From: JBGPLJ01 sp035644395
Lineage (GTDB): Bacteria > Pseudomonadota > Gammaproteobacteria > Steroidobacterales > Steroidobacteraceae
Reading direction: 5' to 3'
NCBI GenBank assembly: GCA_035644395.1
Contig: DASQOR010000060.1
Span: 8,168 to 72,167, forward strand
Length of the DNA stretch: 64,000 bases
Under the pieces are notes generated by a model. The model made no database searches. It was not told the DNA's origin and saw nothing but the letters and a program-made list of their open reading frames with translations. A program made the position numbers and the translations under genes. Numbering within the stretch: the stretch's first letter is position 1; each line of letters starts with the position of its first letter. Positions 25,713 through 34,606 of this stretch are shown here, piece by piece.

Positions 25713-26168
25713 ATGAGCACTTACACCGCTACGGTTTCGTGGTCGCGCCCGGCGGGCGCGCCGTTCAAGGACAACAAGTATTCACGCGCGCACGAATGGC
25801 GCTTCGACGGCGGCGCGGTCGTGCCGGCCTCGAGCTCGCCGAAGGTCGTGCCGTTGCCGCTCTCGAACCCGGCGGGCGTGGACCCGGAAGAGGCGCTGGT
25901 CGCCTCGCTCTCCTCCTGCCACATGCTGTTCTTCCTGTTCTTCGCCGCCAAGGCGGGCTTCGTCATCGACAAGTACGAGGATGACGCCATCGGCGAAATG
26001 GGCAAGAACCCGAAGGGCCTGATGGCCATGCTCAAGGTGCGCCTGAGGCCCGCGATCGCCTGGGTCGAGCGCACGCCGTCGGCCGCCGAACTCGACGACC
26101 TGCACCACAAGGCGCACGAGGCCTGCTATATCGCGAATTCGGTGACCGCCGAGATCACGATCGAATAG
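25713..26168 (+). CDS. OsmC-family peroxide-reducing protein
   Basis: The 151-residue protein matches the OsmC/Ohr fold. The first redox Cys is in SLSSCHMLFFLFFAAKAG (near 71) and the second in HEACYIANSVTAEITIE (near 140). OsmC-type proteins reduce organic peroxides with two thiols. The ATG follows the inverted repeat by 8 bases and no good ribosome site is left in that gap, so translation may depend on the repeat arm. Its stop touches the next inverted repeat. Confidence 0.9.
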   Translation: MSTYTATVSWSRPAGAPFKDNKYSRAHEWRFDGGAVVPASSSPKVVPLPLSNPAGVDPEEALVASLSSCHMLFFLFFAAKAGFVIDKYEDDAIGEMGKNPKGLMAMLKVRLRPAIAWVERTPSAAELDDLHHKAHEACYIANSVTAEITIE

Positions 26169-26233
26169 GAAATGGGGACATTCCTGATTTTCGCGCCGGA
26201 GCAACCGCGAAAATCAGGAATGTCCCCATTTCC
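26168..26233. repeat. Family-B-like inverted repeat (perfect 27-bp arms)
   Basis: Arms 26168-26194 and 26207-26233 are exact reverse complements with a 12-base loop. The core GGGGACATTCCTGATTTT is related to, but not the same as, the GGGGACAGATTTATTTT core at 37438 and 48944. It lies between the convergent osmC-like gene and the small lysine-rich gene and touches the first stop, so it may end both transcripts. Confidence 0.93.
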
Positions 26234-26236
26234 AGA

Positions 26237-26365
26237 TTACTGCGGGCCGAGACCGCCCATCGATCCGAAGCCCGCCTTCTTGGCGCGCTTTTCCATGCGC
26301 TTTTCCTTGAGCGTCTTCTGCGGTTTCTTCTTGGACTCTTTCTTCCGTTCCATGCCTTTACCCAT
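26237..26365 (-). CDS. 42-residue lysine-rich small protein
   Basis: The frame starts at an ATG preceded by a strong GGAGGG ribosome site (26372-26377). It encodes MGKGMERKKESKKKPQKTLK followed by a second basic stretch and a Gly-rich tail (GFGSMGGLGPQ). Such short, very basic proteins are widely conserved in proteobacteria and have no assigned function. The charge suggests nucleic-acid or ribosome binding, which is inference. It converges with the osmC-like gene across an inverted repeat. Confidence 0.8.
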   Translation of the reverse strand: MGKGMERKKESKKKPQKTLKEKRMEKRAKKAGFGSMGGLGPQ

Positions 26366-26419
26366 GACTCACCCTCCGTCTTGAGAAGCCGCTATCTTAG
26401 AAAGAAAATCGAAACGTAT

Positions 26420-29400
26420 CTATTTTCCCTTGCCCGAAGCCAGCGCGTCGATCATGCGGCTCACGTACTGAGGCGAGCGCGTGTTGCGCGCGATCAGCAG
26501 GTACACGGCGGGCACGGCGAAGAGCGTCAGCACCATCGAGATCGTGACGCCGAAGAAGACCACGGCGCCGAGCGCACGGCGGCTTTCGGCGCCCGCGCCG
26601 GTCGCGATCATGAGCGGCAGGGAGCCGAACGCGGCGCAGAGGCTCGTCATGAGCACCGGCCGCAGCCGGATCACCGAGGCCTCGATCACCGCCTCGACGA
26701 ACCCGCGCCCGCGGTCGCGCAGCTGGTTCGCGAATTCCACGATCAGCACGCCGTTCTTCGCCGCCAGGCCCACGAGGAGCACCGCGCCGATGCCGCTGAA
26801 GACCGTCACCGGTGCATTGAAGATGAAGAGCCCGACCAGCGCGCCCGTCAGCGCGAGCGGCACCGTCGTCAGGATCACGAACGGGTGGATGAAACTCTCG
26901 AACTGCGCCGCGAGCACGAGGTAAACGATGACGAGCGCCATCACGAAGGTCCAGAGGAGCGCCGATCCGGCCTCCTTGAGCTCGCGGGATTCGCCGTCGT
27001 ACTCAAGACGCACGCCGCCGGGCGCCTCCTCTTTGACGACCCGCTCGAGGTACTTGAGCGCCTCGCCGAGCGAATAGCCGGGCGTAAGCCCCGAGGAAAT
27101 CGTGATCGACCGCAGCCGGTTGAAGCGTCGCAGGTCCTGGGGCCCTGCCACTTCCTCCACCTTGACGAGGCTCGAGAGCGGCACGAGCTCATTGCTGCGC
27201 TCGGAGCGCACGTAGATGTTGTCGAGATCGGTCGGGCTCGCGCGCTCGGCGTTGCCCGCCTGCAGGATGACGTTGTATTCCTCGCCGCGGTCCGTGTACG
27301 TCGTCACCTCGCGCGATCCCAGCATCGTCTCGAGCGTGCGGCCGATATTGCCGAGCGAAATGCCGAGATCGGCCGCCTTGTTGCGGTCGATGATGACGCG
27401 CATCTGCGGCTGGCGTTCCTTGTAGTCCGAGTCGATGCCGATGAGGTCCGGGTTCTCGACGCGCGCGCGGTCGAGGATGCGGTCGCGCACGTGCGCGAGC
27501 TCCGCGAAGTCATCACCCTGCAGGACGATCTGCACCGGGTTGTTGCCGATGCCGCTCACCGGCAGGCTCGGCGGCTGCTGCACGACGACACGCACGCCGG
27601 GCAGCGTGGATACTTTCTTCTGCAGCTCGGCGGCGATCTGGCTCGCGCTCTTGCTGCGTTCGCTCCAGGGCGTGAGCGGCGTGAACACGAGGCCGAGGTT
27701 CGCCGCGTTGTTGCCGAACGCGCCGGAGCGCGCCAGTACCCGAAGGACGTTCCCCTGCTTCTTCTCCTCGAGCAGGAACTGCTCGACCTGTTCGACGTAA
27801 CGTTTCGTATACGCGACGCTCGAACCTTCCGGCGCGTTGACGAGCACGATGATGATTCCGCGGTCTTCGCGCGGCGAATAGTCGGTCCGCACGCCTTGCC
27901 AGAGGAGCCCGCCGACCGCAGCCACGGCAACAGCGCCGAACACGACGATGCCCGCATTTTTCAACGCCGCCGTCAGCGCGCGGCGATACCAGTCGGCGAG
28001 GCGCTGGAAGCGGCTGTCGACCCAGCGCGCGAAGCGCCCGCGCTCGACGTGCTTCGTGAAGAGGATCGAGCTCAGCATCGGCACGAGGGTCAGGGCGACG
28101 AGCGCCGAGAACGCGACGGCGGAAGCGACCGCGATGCCGAACTCGCCGAAGAGGCGGCCGAGCTTTCCCGGCATGAAGGAAATCGGCAGGAACACCGTCA
28201 CGAGCACCGTCGTCACGGCGATCACGGCGAAGCCGATCTCGCGGCTGCCGCTGATGCAGGCGAGCACCGGCGGCTCGCCATGCTCCATGCGCCGCACGAC
28301 GTTCTCGAGCACGACGATGCTGTCGTCCACGACGAGCCCGATCGCGAGCACGATGCCAAGGAGCGTCAGCACGTTGATCGAGAAGCCGAGCGCCGCCATC
28401 ACCGTCGCCGAGGCGATGATCGACACGGGGATCGTGAGCGCCGGAATGAGCGTCGCGCGCCAGCTGCCGAGGAAACCGAAGATCACGATCAGCACCATGG
28501 TGAGCGCGAGCGCGAGCGTAAAACGCACTTCGTGCATGGAAGCCGAAACGAAGATGGAGAAGTCGACGTTGACCGACATGTGGATGTCGGCCGGCAACGA
28601 CTCCTCGATCCGCGTCATCTCCGCGCGCACGCCTGCGGCGACCTCCAGCACGTTCGCTTTCGACTGCGGGATGACGGCGAGGTTGATGCTCGGCAGCCCG
28701 TCCGAGCGCGCAAAGCCCCGGTCATCCTCGGATGCGACTTCGACCTTGGTGACCTCGCCGAGCCTCACGAGCGAACCGTCGCCGCCGCGGCCGACCACGA
28801 GCTGGCGGAAATCGTCGGCGGTCTTGAGCCGCGTGATCGTGCGGAGCGTGAATTCGCGCTGCTTCGATTCGATGCGGCCCGCGGGCAGCTCGACGTTCTC
28901 GGAGCGCAGCGCGTTCTCGAGATCGGCAACCGTCAGCTCGTGCGCCGCGAGCGCGGCGCGGTCGATCCAGATGCGCATCGCGTAGCGGCGCTCATTGCCG
29001 ATGCGCACCTGCGCGACGCCCGGCACGACCGAGAACCGGTCGATGAGATAGCGATGCGCATAGTCCGTGAGCTCGAGCGAATTGCGGGCTTCGCTGCGCA
29101 GGTTGATGAAGACGATCGCGTCGGCGCTCGCGTCCTGCTTCGCGACCTGCGGCGGGTCGGCTTCCGTCGGCAGGTTCGGCAGCACGCGTGAAATGCGGTC
29201 GCGCACGTCGTTGGCCGCCGCTTCGAGATCGCGGCTGACGCTGAATTCGATGTTGACCGACGATTTCTCGTCGCGGCTCGTCGAGGTGAGCTTGGTGATG
29301 CCCTCGATGCCCGCGACCGAGTCCTCGATCACGCGCGTGATCTTGGTTTCGACCACGTCCGAGGAGGCGCCCCGGTAGTCGGTGCTCACCGAGACGACGG

Positions 29401-29527
29401 GCGATTCGACATCAGGGAACTCGCGCACGGGCAATCGCAACGCGGCGAGCGTTCCGAGGATCACCAGCATCAGGCTCACGACCGCCGCGAATACCGGCCG
29501 GCGAACGCTGAGTTCCGCGATCCTCAA
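26420..29527 (-). CDS. RND efflux pump inner-membrane permease (HAE1 type)
   Basis: The 1035-residue protein has the usual 12-helix RND layout with two large periplasmic loops. It starts RRPVFAAVVSLMLVILG and has the proton-relay helix IVLAIGLVVDDSIVVLENV near residue 400 with its paired Asp residues. It should export drugs, dyes or other toxic compounds by proton antiport as a trimer with the adaptor encoded 10 bases upstream. The start is TTG at 29527; no in-frame ATG fits the spacing. The outer-membrane channel is not encoded here. Confidence 0.93.
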   Translation of the reverse strand: MRIAELSVRRPVFAAVVSLMLVILGTLAALRLPVREFPDVESPVVSVSTDYRGASSDVVETKITRVIEDSVAGIEGITKLTSTSRDEKSSVNIEFSVSRDLEAAANDVRDRISRVLPNLPTEADPPQVAKQDASADAIVFINLRSEARNSLELTDYAHRYLIDRFSVVPGVAQVRIGNERRYAMRIWIDRAALAAHELTVADLENALRSENVELPAGRIESKQREFTLRTITRLKTADDFRQLVVGRGGDGSLVRLGEVTKVEVASEDDRGFARSDGLPSINLAVIPQSKANVLEVAAGVRAEMTRIEESLPADIHMSVNVDFSIFVSASMHEVRFTLALALTMVLIVIFGFLGSWRATLIPALTIPVSIIASATVMAALGFSINVLTLLGIVLAIGLVVDDSIVVLENVVRRMEHGEPPVLACISGSREIGFAVIAVTTVLVTVFLPISFMPGKLGRLFGEFGIAVASAVAFSALVALTLVPMLSSILFTKHVERGRFARWVDSRFQRLADWYRRALTAALKNAGIVVFGAVAVAAVGGLLWQGVRTDYSPREDRGIIIVLVNAPEGSSVAYTKRYVEQVEQFLLEEKKQGNVLRVLARSGAFGNNAANLGLVFTPLTPWSERSKSASQIAAELQKKVSTLPGVRVVVQQPPSLPVSGIGNNPVQIVLQGDDFAELAHVRDRILDRARVENPDLIGIDSDYKERQPQMRVIIDRNKAADLGISLGNIGRTLETMLGSREVTTYTDRGEEYNVILQAGNAERASPTDLDNIYVRSERSNELVPLSSLVKVEEVAGPQDLRRFNRLRSITISSGLTPGYSLGEALKYLERVVKEEAPGGVRLEYDGESRELKEAGSALLWTFVMALVIVYLVLAAQFESFIHPFVILTTVPLALTGALVGLFIFNAPVTVFSGIGAVLLVGLAAKNGVLIVEFANQLRDRGRGFVEAVIEASVIRLRPVLMTSLCAAFGSLPLMIATGAGAESRRALGAVVFFGVTISMVLTLFAVPAVYLLIARNTRSPQYVSRMIDALASGKGK

Positions 29528-29537
29528 CGCAGCGGCC

Positions 29538-30629
29538 TCATGGAGCGGCCTGCACGCTCATGCCGGGCCGCAACTTGTCGGCGCCTTCGCTCACGATGTT
29601 TTCGCCGGCGGCAAGGCCCTCGAGGACCTCCACTTCGCCTGGCCGGCGCCGGCCGATGCGGATCTCCCGCTTGTCCACCTTGCCCTGGACGACGACATAG
29701 ACGAACTGCTTGCCTTCCTCCGGGAGCAGCGCCTGCTCGGGCACGACGATGGCGTCCTTCGACGACTCCACGATGCGCACGGTGAGGAACATGCCGGGCT
29801 TCAGCAGCCCCTCGCCATTCGGCACGATCGCCCGGACGCCGAAGGCGCGGCTCACGGGATCGACGCGCGTGTCGACGCTCGCCACCGTGCCGTCGAAGGA
29901 CCGGCCGGGATAGGCGGTGGTCGCAGCCCGGATGGCCAGGCCCGGGCGCACGACCGAGACCTGCGATTCAGGCACCGAGAAATCGACCTTGATGCGGCTC
30001 GTGTCGTCGAGCGTCGTCATGATCGTGCCGGGATTCACGAGGCTCCCGACGCTCACGCGGCGCAGGCCCACGTGGCCGTCGAACGGCGCCCGGACGATCG
30101 TGTCGCCGAGGCGCGAGGCGGACGCTGCGACCTTGGCCTCGTTGGCCCTGAGGGTCGCCACGATCTGGTCGAGCTGGGATTGCGACAGGGCCTTGGTGGC
30201 GATGAGCTCGACGCTGCGGTCGTACTGGCTCTTGCTCTCGACGAGCGCCGCCTGGGCCTGGGCCAGGTCCGCCGTGGCCTGCGTGCCGTCGAGTTCGACC
30301 AGTACCTCGCCCCTGCGTACCGCCTGGCCCTCCTTGAAGCGGATGGCCGTGATGAGATTCGAGGTCTTGGCCGTGACTTCGATCGCCTCGTTGGCGCGGG
30401 CCGTCCCGAGCGCCTCGAGTTCGTACGGAAATTCCCTGCGGACGGCCTGCCCGACGACCACGGAGGTCGCCGGCTTGCCGGCCGCGGCCGTCCGCGAAGC
30501 GCCGGACGGATCGGCCGATCCCCCACCGCCACGCCAGAGCGTGACCGCAAGGCCCAGGACCACGGTGGCAAGGCCTGCCGCAACTATCGATACGATCCAG
30601 AGTTTTCGGCGCAGATGGTCGTCGGACAT
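29538..30629 (-). CDS. RND efflux periplasmic adaptor (membrane fusion protein)
   Basis: The 363-residue protein has one N-terminal membrane helix (IVSIVAAGLATVVLGLAVTL), then lipoyl-like (VTAKTSNLITAIRFKEGQAV), helical hairpin and beta-barrel domains in the order usual for MexE/AcrA-type adaptors. A second lipoyl half starts at RAPFDGHVGLR. It bridges the permease and an outer-membrane channel. It is the first gene of a two-gene operon with the permease and diverges from phaR. Confidence 0.92.
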   Translation of the reverse strand: MSDDHLRRKLWIVSIVAAGLATVVLGLAVTLWRGGGGSADPSGASRTAAAGKPATSVVVGQAVRREFPYELEALGTARANEAIEVTAKTSNLITAIRFKEGQAVRRGEVLVELDGTQATADLAQAQAALVESKSQYDRSVELIATKALSQSQLDQIVATLRANEAKVAASASRLGDTIVRAPFDGHVGLRRVSVGSLVNPGTIMTTLDDTSRIKVDFSVPESQVSVVRPGLAIRAATTAYPGRSFDGTVASVDTRVDPVSRAFGVRAIVPNGEGLLKPGMFLTVRIVESSKDAIVVPEQALLPEEGKQFVYVVVQGKVDKREIRIGRRRPGEVEVLEGLAAGENIVSEGADKLRPGMSVQAAP

Positions 30630-30767
30630 GATGGCGCGGCACCTTAGCAGCTGGCTCCCGGGTCTCGATGCCCGGATGTCACCAGCGGCTCAAGGAGTGT
30701 ATGAGTTGCGAGTTAACAATTATGACCGTGTGGCGGTGCTTGCGACCCTTTTTGCTACACTGCGGCC

Positions 30768-31139
30768 ATGGCTACGCCCCGTATCATAAAGAAGTACGCC
30801 AACCGGCGGCTGTACGACGCCAGCATCTCCCGCCACGTGACCCTGGACGACATCCGCCGCCTCATCGTGGGCGGCGAGAAGATCACGGTCGTCGAGGACA
30901 AGACGGGCGATGACATCACCCGCCTGATCCTGCTGCAGGTCATTGCCGAGCAGGAGCACGGCGGCCAGCCGATCCTCTCGACCCAGCTCCTGGAATCGAT
31001 CATCCGCTGCTATGGCAATGCCATGGAGCAGAGCATGTCCCGGTGCCTCGAGGCGAGCGTGCTGCATTTCGACCATGAGCGTCAGACGCCGCCCGAGGCC
31101 GAAAGGCTCGAGGACGTGACCACGGCGCGCCCGGCCTGA
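30768..31139 (+). CDS. phaR: Polyhydroxyalkanoate synthesis regulator PhaR
   Basis: The 123-residue protein has the PhaR DNA-binding domain with the signature KKYANRRLYDASISRHVTLD. A PHB-accumulation regulatory segment follows (DDITRLILLQVIAEQEHGG). PhaR represses phasin and polymer synthesis genes and is released by binding polyhydroxyalkanoate. No PHA synthase or phasin gene is in the window. It lies just upstream of the S51-like/ATP-grasp cluster, 20 bases before the next gene. Confidence 0.92.
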   Translation: MATPRIIKKYANRRLYDASISRHVTLDDIRRLIVGGEKITVVEDKTGDDITRLILLQVIAEQEHGGQPILSTQLLESIIRCYGNAMEQSMSRCLEASVLHFDHERQTPPEAERLEDVTTARPA

Positions 31140-31159
31140 AGGCCGACCGCTCCGCATCG

Positions 31160-32089
31160 ATGTCCGCGATCACCCTTCTCGGCCCGCAGTTCCGCGAGCC
31201 GAATCTCGGCCCTGTCCTCAAAGAGCTTGCACTGACCGGCCCGCTGGTCGCCGTCACCGCCGGCTGGCAGGAGCGCGAGGGCGAAATCGACGAGCTGGCG
31301 GAGCACATCGGCCGGGAAGTCACCGACCTGGGCCTCTATGCGCGCACCGACGACCTGTTCGCACACGACCGCGTGCTGTTCGCCGAATACCGCGCGCGCC
31401 AGGACCGGCTGCGGGCCCTGCAGGATCTCTACCGAATCCAGCTCGAGCACGCGCTCGGCGCCGTGCTCGACATCTGGCATCGCGGCCGCGAGGGCTGGAT
31501 CGCGAGGGCCGCCCGGCGCAGCGCGCTCGGCACGATGCGACGGCTCGACCGCGAACACATGCTCGCGATCGAGCGTATCCACCAGGAATTCGCGCGACGC
31601 GTAGCGCTTGCCGACCGGCCGTCGATCGAGCGGCATCGCAAGGACCTGGCCGCGGGGATCGAGGGCGCGGCGGCCGTGCTCATCGCGGGTGGCCATGTGG
31701 CGGTGCTCGTGAACCGCCTGCGCATTTTCGGGCTCACCGGGCTCCTGAAGCAGAAGACGGTGCTCGCCTGGTCGGCGGGTGCGATGGCAATCGCCGAGCG
31801 GATCGTGCTGTTTCACGACCATCCGCCCCAGGGCGCCGGCGTCGCGGAACTCTTCGACCTGGGCCTCGGGCTCGTGCCGGGCGTCCTGCCCCTGCCCCAC
31901 GCCCAGGACCGGCTGCGATTACACGATGGCGCGCATGTCTCGATCCTGACGCGGCGCTTCGCGCCGGCGCACTGCGTGACGCTCGATCATGGTTCGGTGC
32001 TCTCCTACGCGGACGGCCGGCTTTCCGGCTACGCGAACAGCTGGCGGCTGACGCGTGACGGCACGCTCGCCGAGGCGGACGCACCATGA
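31160..32089 (+). CDS. Type 1 glutamine amidotransferase-like / peptidase S51-like protein
   Basis: The 309-residue protein has the fold markers of S51 peptidases and related class-I amidotransferases. The nucleophile elbow is LAWSAGAMAI with Ser205, preceded by a glycine turn (IAGGH, 175-179), and an N-terminal strand resembles the start of a GATase domain. Ser replaces the Cys of true amidotransferases, as in cyanophycinase and dipeptidase E. A long helical insert (about 60-165) is unusual. It overlaps the next gene by ATGA. It may cleave an acidic or branched peptide product; the substrate is inferred only. Confidence 0.75.
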   Translation: MSAITLLGPQFREPNLGPVLKELALTGPLVAVTAGWQEREGEIDELAEHIGREVTDLGLYARTDDLFAHDRVLFAEYRARQDRLRALQDLYRIQLEHALGAVLDIWHRGREGWIARAARRSALGTMRRLDREHMLAIERIHQEFARRVALADRPSIERHRKDLAAGIEGAAAVLIAGGHVAVLVNRLRIFGLTGLLKQKTVLAWSAGAMAIAERIVLFHDHPPQGAGVAELFDLGLGLVPGVLPLPHAQDRLRLHDGAHVSILTRRFAPAHCVTLDHGSVLSYADGRLSGYANSWRLTRDGTLAEADAP

Positions 32090-33222
32090 CTCCGGAGCTG
32101 CGCGAGCTGTTCGCGAACGGCGATCCAAAGCCGGAAATGATCGATGCGTTCCTCAAGTCAAACCGCTTTCCGATCATCGACCCGCGCGGCGTGACCTTCG
32201 TTTTTCGCGGCGCGGCCGACTCCGTCCTGCTGCGGCTCTGGATCTCGGGCCTGCCTGCGACCCAGCCACTCGAGAAGCTCGGCGAGACCGATCTGTGGGC
32301 GCTCCGGATCGACCTGCCGGAAACCTCGCGCGTCGAGTACAAGTTCGACGTGACGCGCGCCGCCATCAGCGAATGGATCACCGACCCGCTGAATCCGGTG
32401 AAGGCGACCGATCCCTTCGGCGCGAATTCCGTCTGCCAGGGCTACGGCTACGAGCGCCCGGCCTGGACGCAGTTCGATCCGCTCGCGCGCGCGGGCGCCG
32501 TCGATGAGCTCGTGATCGGGAGCGAGGCGTTCGGCGAACGCCGGCGCGTGCGCGCGTACCTGCCGGCGCGTTTCCGGCGCTCGCGGCGCTATCCGCTCCT
32601 CATCGTGCACGACGGCGACGACTACCTGCACTTTGCCGACTTCAAGATCGTGCTCGACAACCTCATCCACCGGCTCGAGATTCCGCCGCTCGTCGTGGCG
32701 CTCACGCAGTCGCCGGACCGCCTGAAGGAATACGCGGGCGACGAGCGGCATGCGCGCTTCATCGCGAAGGAAGTCCTGCCGGCGTTCCAGCAGCGCTTCC
32801 CGCTGCGCGACGAACCGGCGCAGCGGGTGCTCATGGGTGCAAGCTTCGGCGCCGTCGCCGCGCTGCATGCGGCGTGGTCGAATCCCGGCGTTTTCGGCGG
32901 GCTGCTGCTCGAATCCGGGTCCTTCGCGTTCTCGGATATCGGCCAGCACCGGCGCACGCCGGTGTTCGATCCGGTGGTGCGCTTCGTGAACGACTTCCGG
33001 CGGGCGCCGGGTGAAACGGCGCAGCGCATCTACATGAGCTGCGGCATCTACGAGTCGCTGATCTACGAGAATCGCTCGCTCGTTCCGCTGCTTACGTCGG
33101 CCGGCATCCAGGTGCGCTTCGAGGAGGCGCGCGACGCCCATAACTGGGAAAACTGGCGTGACCGGCTGCAGGCGGGCCTCACCTGGCTCCTCCCCGGCCC
33201 CCTCTGGATGGTCTACGAGTAG
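32086..33222 (+). CDS. Esterase-D-like alpha/beta hydrolase with N-terminal Ig/CBM48-like domain
   Basis: The 378-residue protein has an N-terminal beta domain (about 35-115, VTFVFRGAADSVLLRLWISG) resembling CBM48/enterochelin-esterase N-domains. A PF00756-type hydrolase domain follows with the nucleophile Ser in MGASFGAVAAL (near 253) and a C-terminal His in ARDAHNWENWRDRL (near 352). It lacks a signal peptide. Enterochelin esterase and related enzymes hydrolyse oligomeric ester or amide products. It is coupled to the S51-like gene and precedes an ATP-grasp gene. Confidence 0.82.
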   Translation: MTPELRELFANGDPKPEMIDAFLKSNRFPIIDPRGVTFVFRGAADSVLLRLWISGLPATQPLEKLGETDLWALRIDLPETSRVEYKFDVTRAAISEWITDPLNPVKATDPFGANSVCQGYGYERPAWTQFDPLARAGAVDELVIGSEAFGERRRVRAYLPARFRRSRRYPLLIVHDGDDYLHFADFKIVLDNLIHRLEIPPLVVALTQSPDRLKEYAGDERHARFIAKEVLPAFQQRFPLRDEPAQRVLMGASFGAVAALHAAWSNPGVFGGLLLESGSFAFSDIGQHRRTPVFDPVVRFVNDFRRAPGETAQRIYMSCGIYESLIYENRSLVPLLTSAGIQVRFEEARDAHNWENWRDRLQAGLTWLLPGPLWMVYE

Positions 33223-33230
33223 AATACAAA

Positions 33231-33334
33231 CCGGTGCCGGTGTTGGATTACTGGGGACTTCGTGAGCACGTGGCCTGCATGTCGCCCGCGCTCCGGACGG
33301 GCCGAAGTCCCCAGTAATCCAACACCGGCACCGG
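33231..33334. repeat. Family-A inverted repeat (perfect 32-bp arms, 40-base loop)
   Basis: Arms 33231-33262 and 33303-33334 are exact reverse complements. The outer sequence GGTGCCGGTGTTGGATTACT matches the copy at 35353 and nearly matches the one at 25629. It lies between the esterase and ATP-grasp genes, which point the same way, so it is not simply an end-of-operon terminator. Confidence 0.95.
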
Positions 33335-33364
33335 CTTCAATAACAACAATCGAGGTTCGCTGCC

Positions 33365-34606
33365 GTGGCTCACGTGACGCGTCATATCGGCCTCTCGCTC
33401 GGGGCCGATATCTGCTGGCCGATCTGCTTCGAAGAAATCCTCAAGCGCCTCAAGCTCTCGGTGCCCATGCAGGGCGACACGCTGACGTTCGACGTCAGCC
33501 GCGTGACGATCGAGCCCTTCGATCTCAAGCAACCGGTACGCTACGACCTCGTCGTCGACCGGCTCACGCACTGGTATCACACGAGCCGCGAGTGGATCAA
33601 AAAGGCGGTCGTGCTCGACGACCTCTACGTCTTCAACAATCCCTGGTCGATCCAGGCGAACGAAAAGCACACGACCTACGCCGCGATGATGCGGCTCGGC
33701 CTCCCGATCCCCGAGACCTGGATGGTGCCGCCGAAGGCCTACGACAAGTCGGCGGATCTCGAACCGACGCTGCAGCGTTACGCGCGGCTCTTCGACGTCG
33801 GCACGATCGGGCAGAAGCTCGGCTACCCGCTTTTCATGAAGCCCTACGACGGCGGAGGCTGGGTCGGCGTCACGAAGATCGACAATGTCGAAGCGCTCAA
33901 AGCCGCGTACGAAGCGAGCGGCACGAAGATCATGCACCTGCAGGCCGGCGTCATTCCTTATGACAAGTTCGTCCGCTGCATCGGCCTCGGTCCCCAGACG
34001 CGCGTCGTCAACTACAACCCGTCGGCGCCGCTCCACGACCGCTATACGCTCGACCGCAACTTCGTCGACGCCGGCGAGCGCGCGGCGCTCGAGGGCATGA
34101 CGCTCACGATCAACGCATTCTTCGGCTGGGACTTCAATTCCTGCGAAGCGCTCTTGAAGAACCACCAGTGGTACCCCATTGATTTCGCGAACGCTTGCCC
34201 GGACAGCCAGGTGACGTCGCTCCACTACCATTTCCCGTGGATGGTGAAGGCGAATTTGAGCTGGGCGATCTTCTGCGCAGCCACGAAGAGAAAAATGCGT
34301 AAGAACCTCGACTGGGAGCCTTTCTTCGCGATTGCACGCGAAGACATGCCGTACGCAGAGAAGCTCAAGCGCTATGCCAGGATCGCGCACGAGCGCTTCG
34401 AGACGGAACGCTTCGAGGACTTCCGCCGCAAGCATCTCGCGCACCTCGACGAGGTGGCGTACGAGTTCTTCGGCACGGCCGAAGCGCGCGACGCCGTCCG
34501 CAAGAAGGTGACGGCGCTCTACCCGCCGCACGAGATCGACCAGTTCACGCGGCTCTTCATGGACCGTATCGCTGACTGGCGCCGCAACGAAGGCAAAGCC
34601 GCATGA
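33365..34606 (+). CDS. ATP-grasp ligase-like protein A
   Basis: The 413-residue protein has the ATP-grasp nucleotide strand in GYPLFMKPYDGGGWVGVTKI (near 158-177) and a metal-binding strand ending HQWYPIDFANACPD near 270. It should join a carboxylate to an amine or thiol with ATP. The N-terminal domain is unusual and helical, with an HWYHTSREW string. The GTG start follows the inverted repeat by about 30 bases. It overlaps the next esterase gene (ATGA). It is not closely similar to the other two ATP-grasp proteins of the locus. Confidence 0.78.
   Translation: MAHVTRHIGLSLGADICWPICFEEILKRLKLSVPMQGDTLTFDVSRVTIEPFDLKQPVRYDLVVDRLTHWYHTSREWIKKAVVLDDLYVFNNPWSIQANEKHTTYAAMMRLGLPIPETWMVPPKAYDKSADLEPTLQRYARLFDVGTIGQKLGYPLFMKPYDGGGWVGVTKIDNVEALKAAYEASGTKIMHLQAGVIPYDKFVRCIGLGPQTRVVNYNPSAPLHDRYTLDRNFVDAGERAALEGMTLTINAFFGWDFNSCEALLKNHQWYPIDFANACPDSQVTSLHYHFPWMVKANLSWAIFCAATKRKMRKNLDWEPFFAIAREDMPYAEKLKRYARIAHERFETERFEDFRRKHLAHLDEVAYEFFGTAEARDAVRKKVTALYPPHEIDQFTRLFMDRIADWRRNEGKAA

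Noticed and set aside
26381..29191. Long open frame antisense to the RND permease gene
   Set aside because: The opposite strand is an unmistakable RND pump; this frame shows only His/Arg/Glu-rich shadow sequence.
30731..30743. Sigma-54 promoter before phaR
   Set aside because: The GG and GC pairs are separated by 8 bases instead of 10.
30740..30761. Housekeeping promoter before phaR from TTGCGA and TACACT
   Set aside because: The spacer is only 10 bases, too short for normal promoter use.
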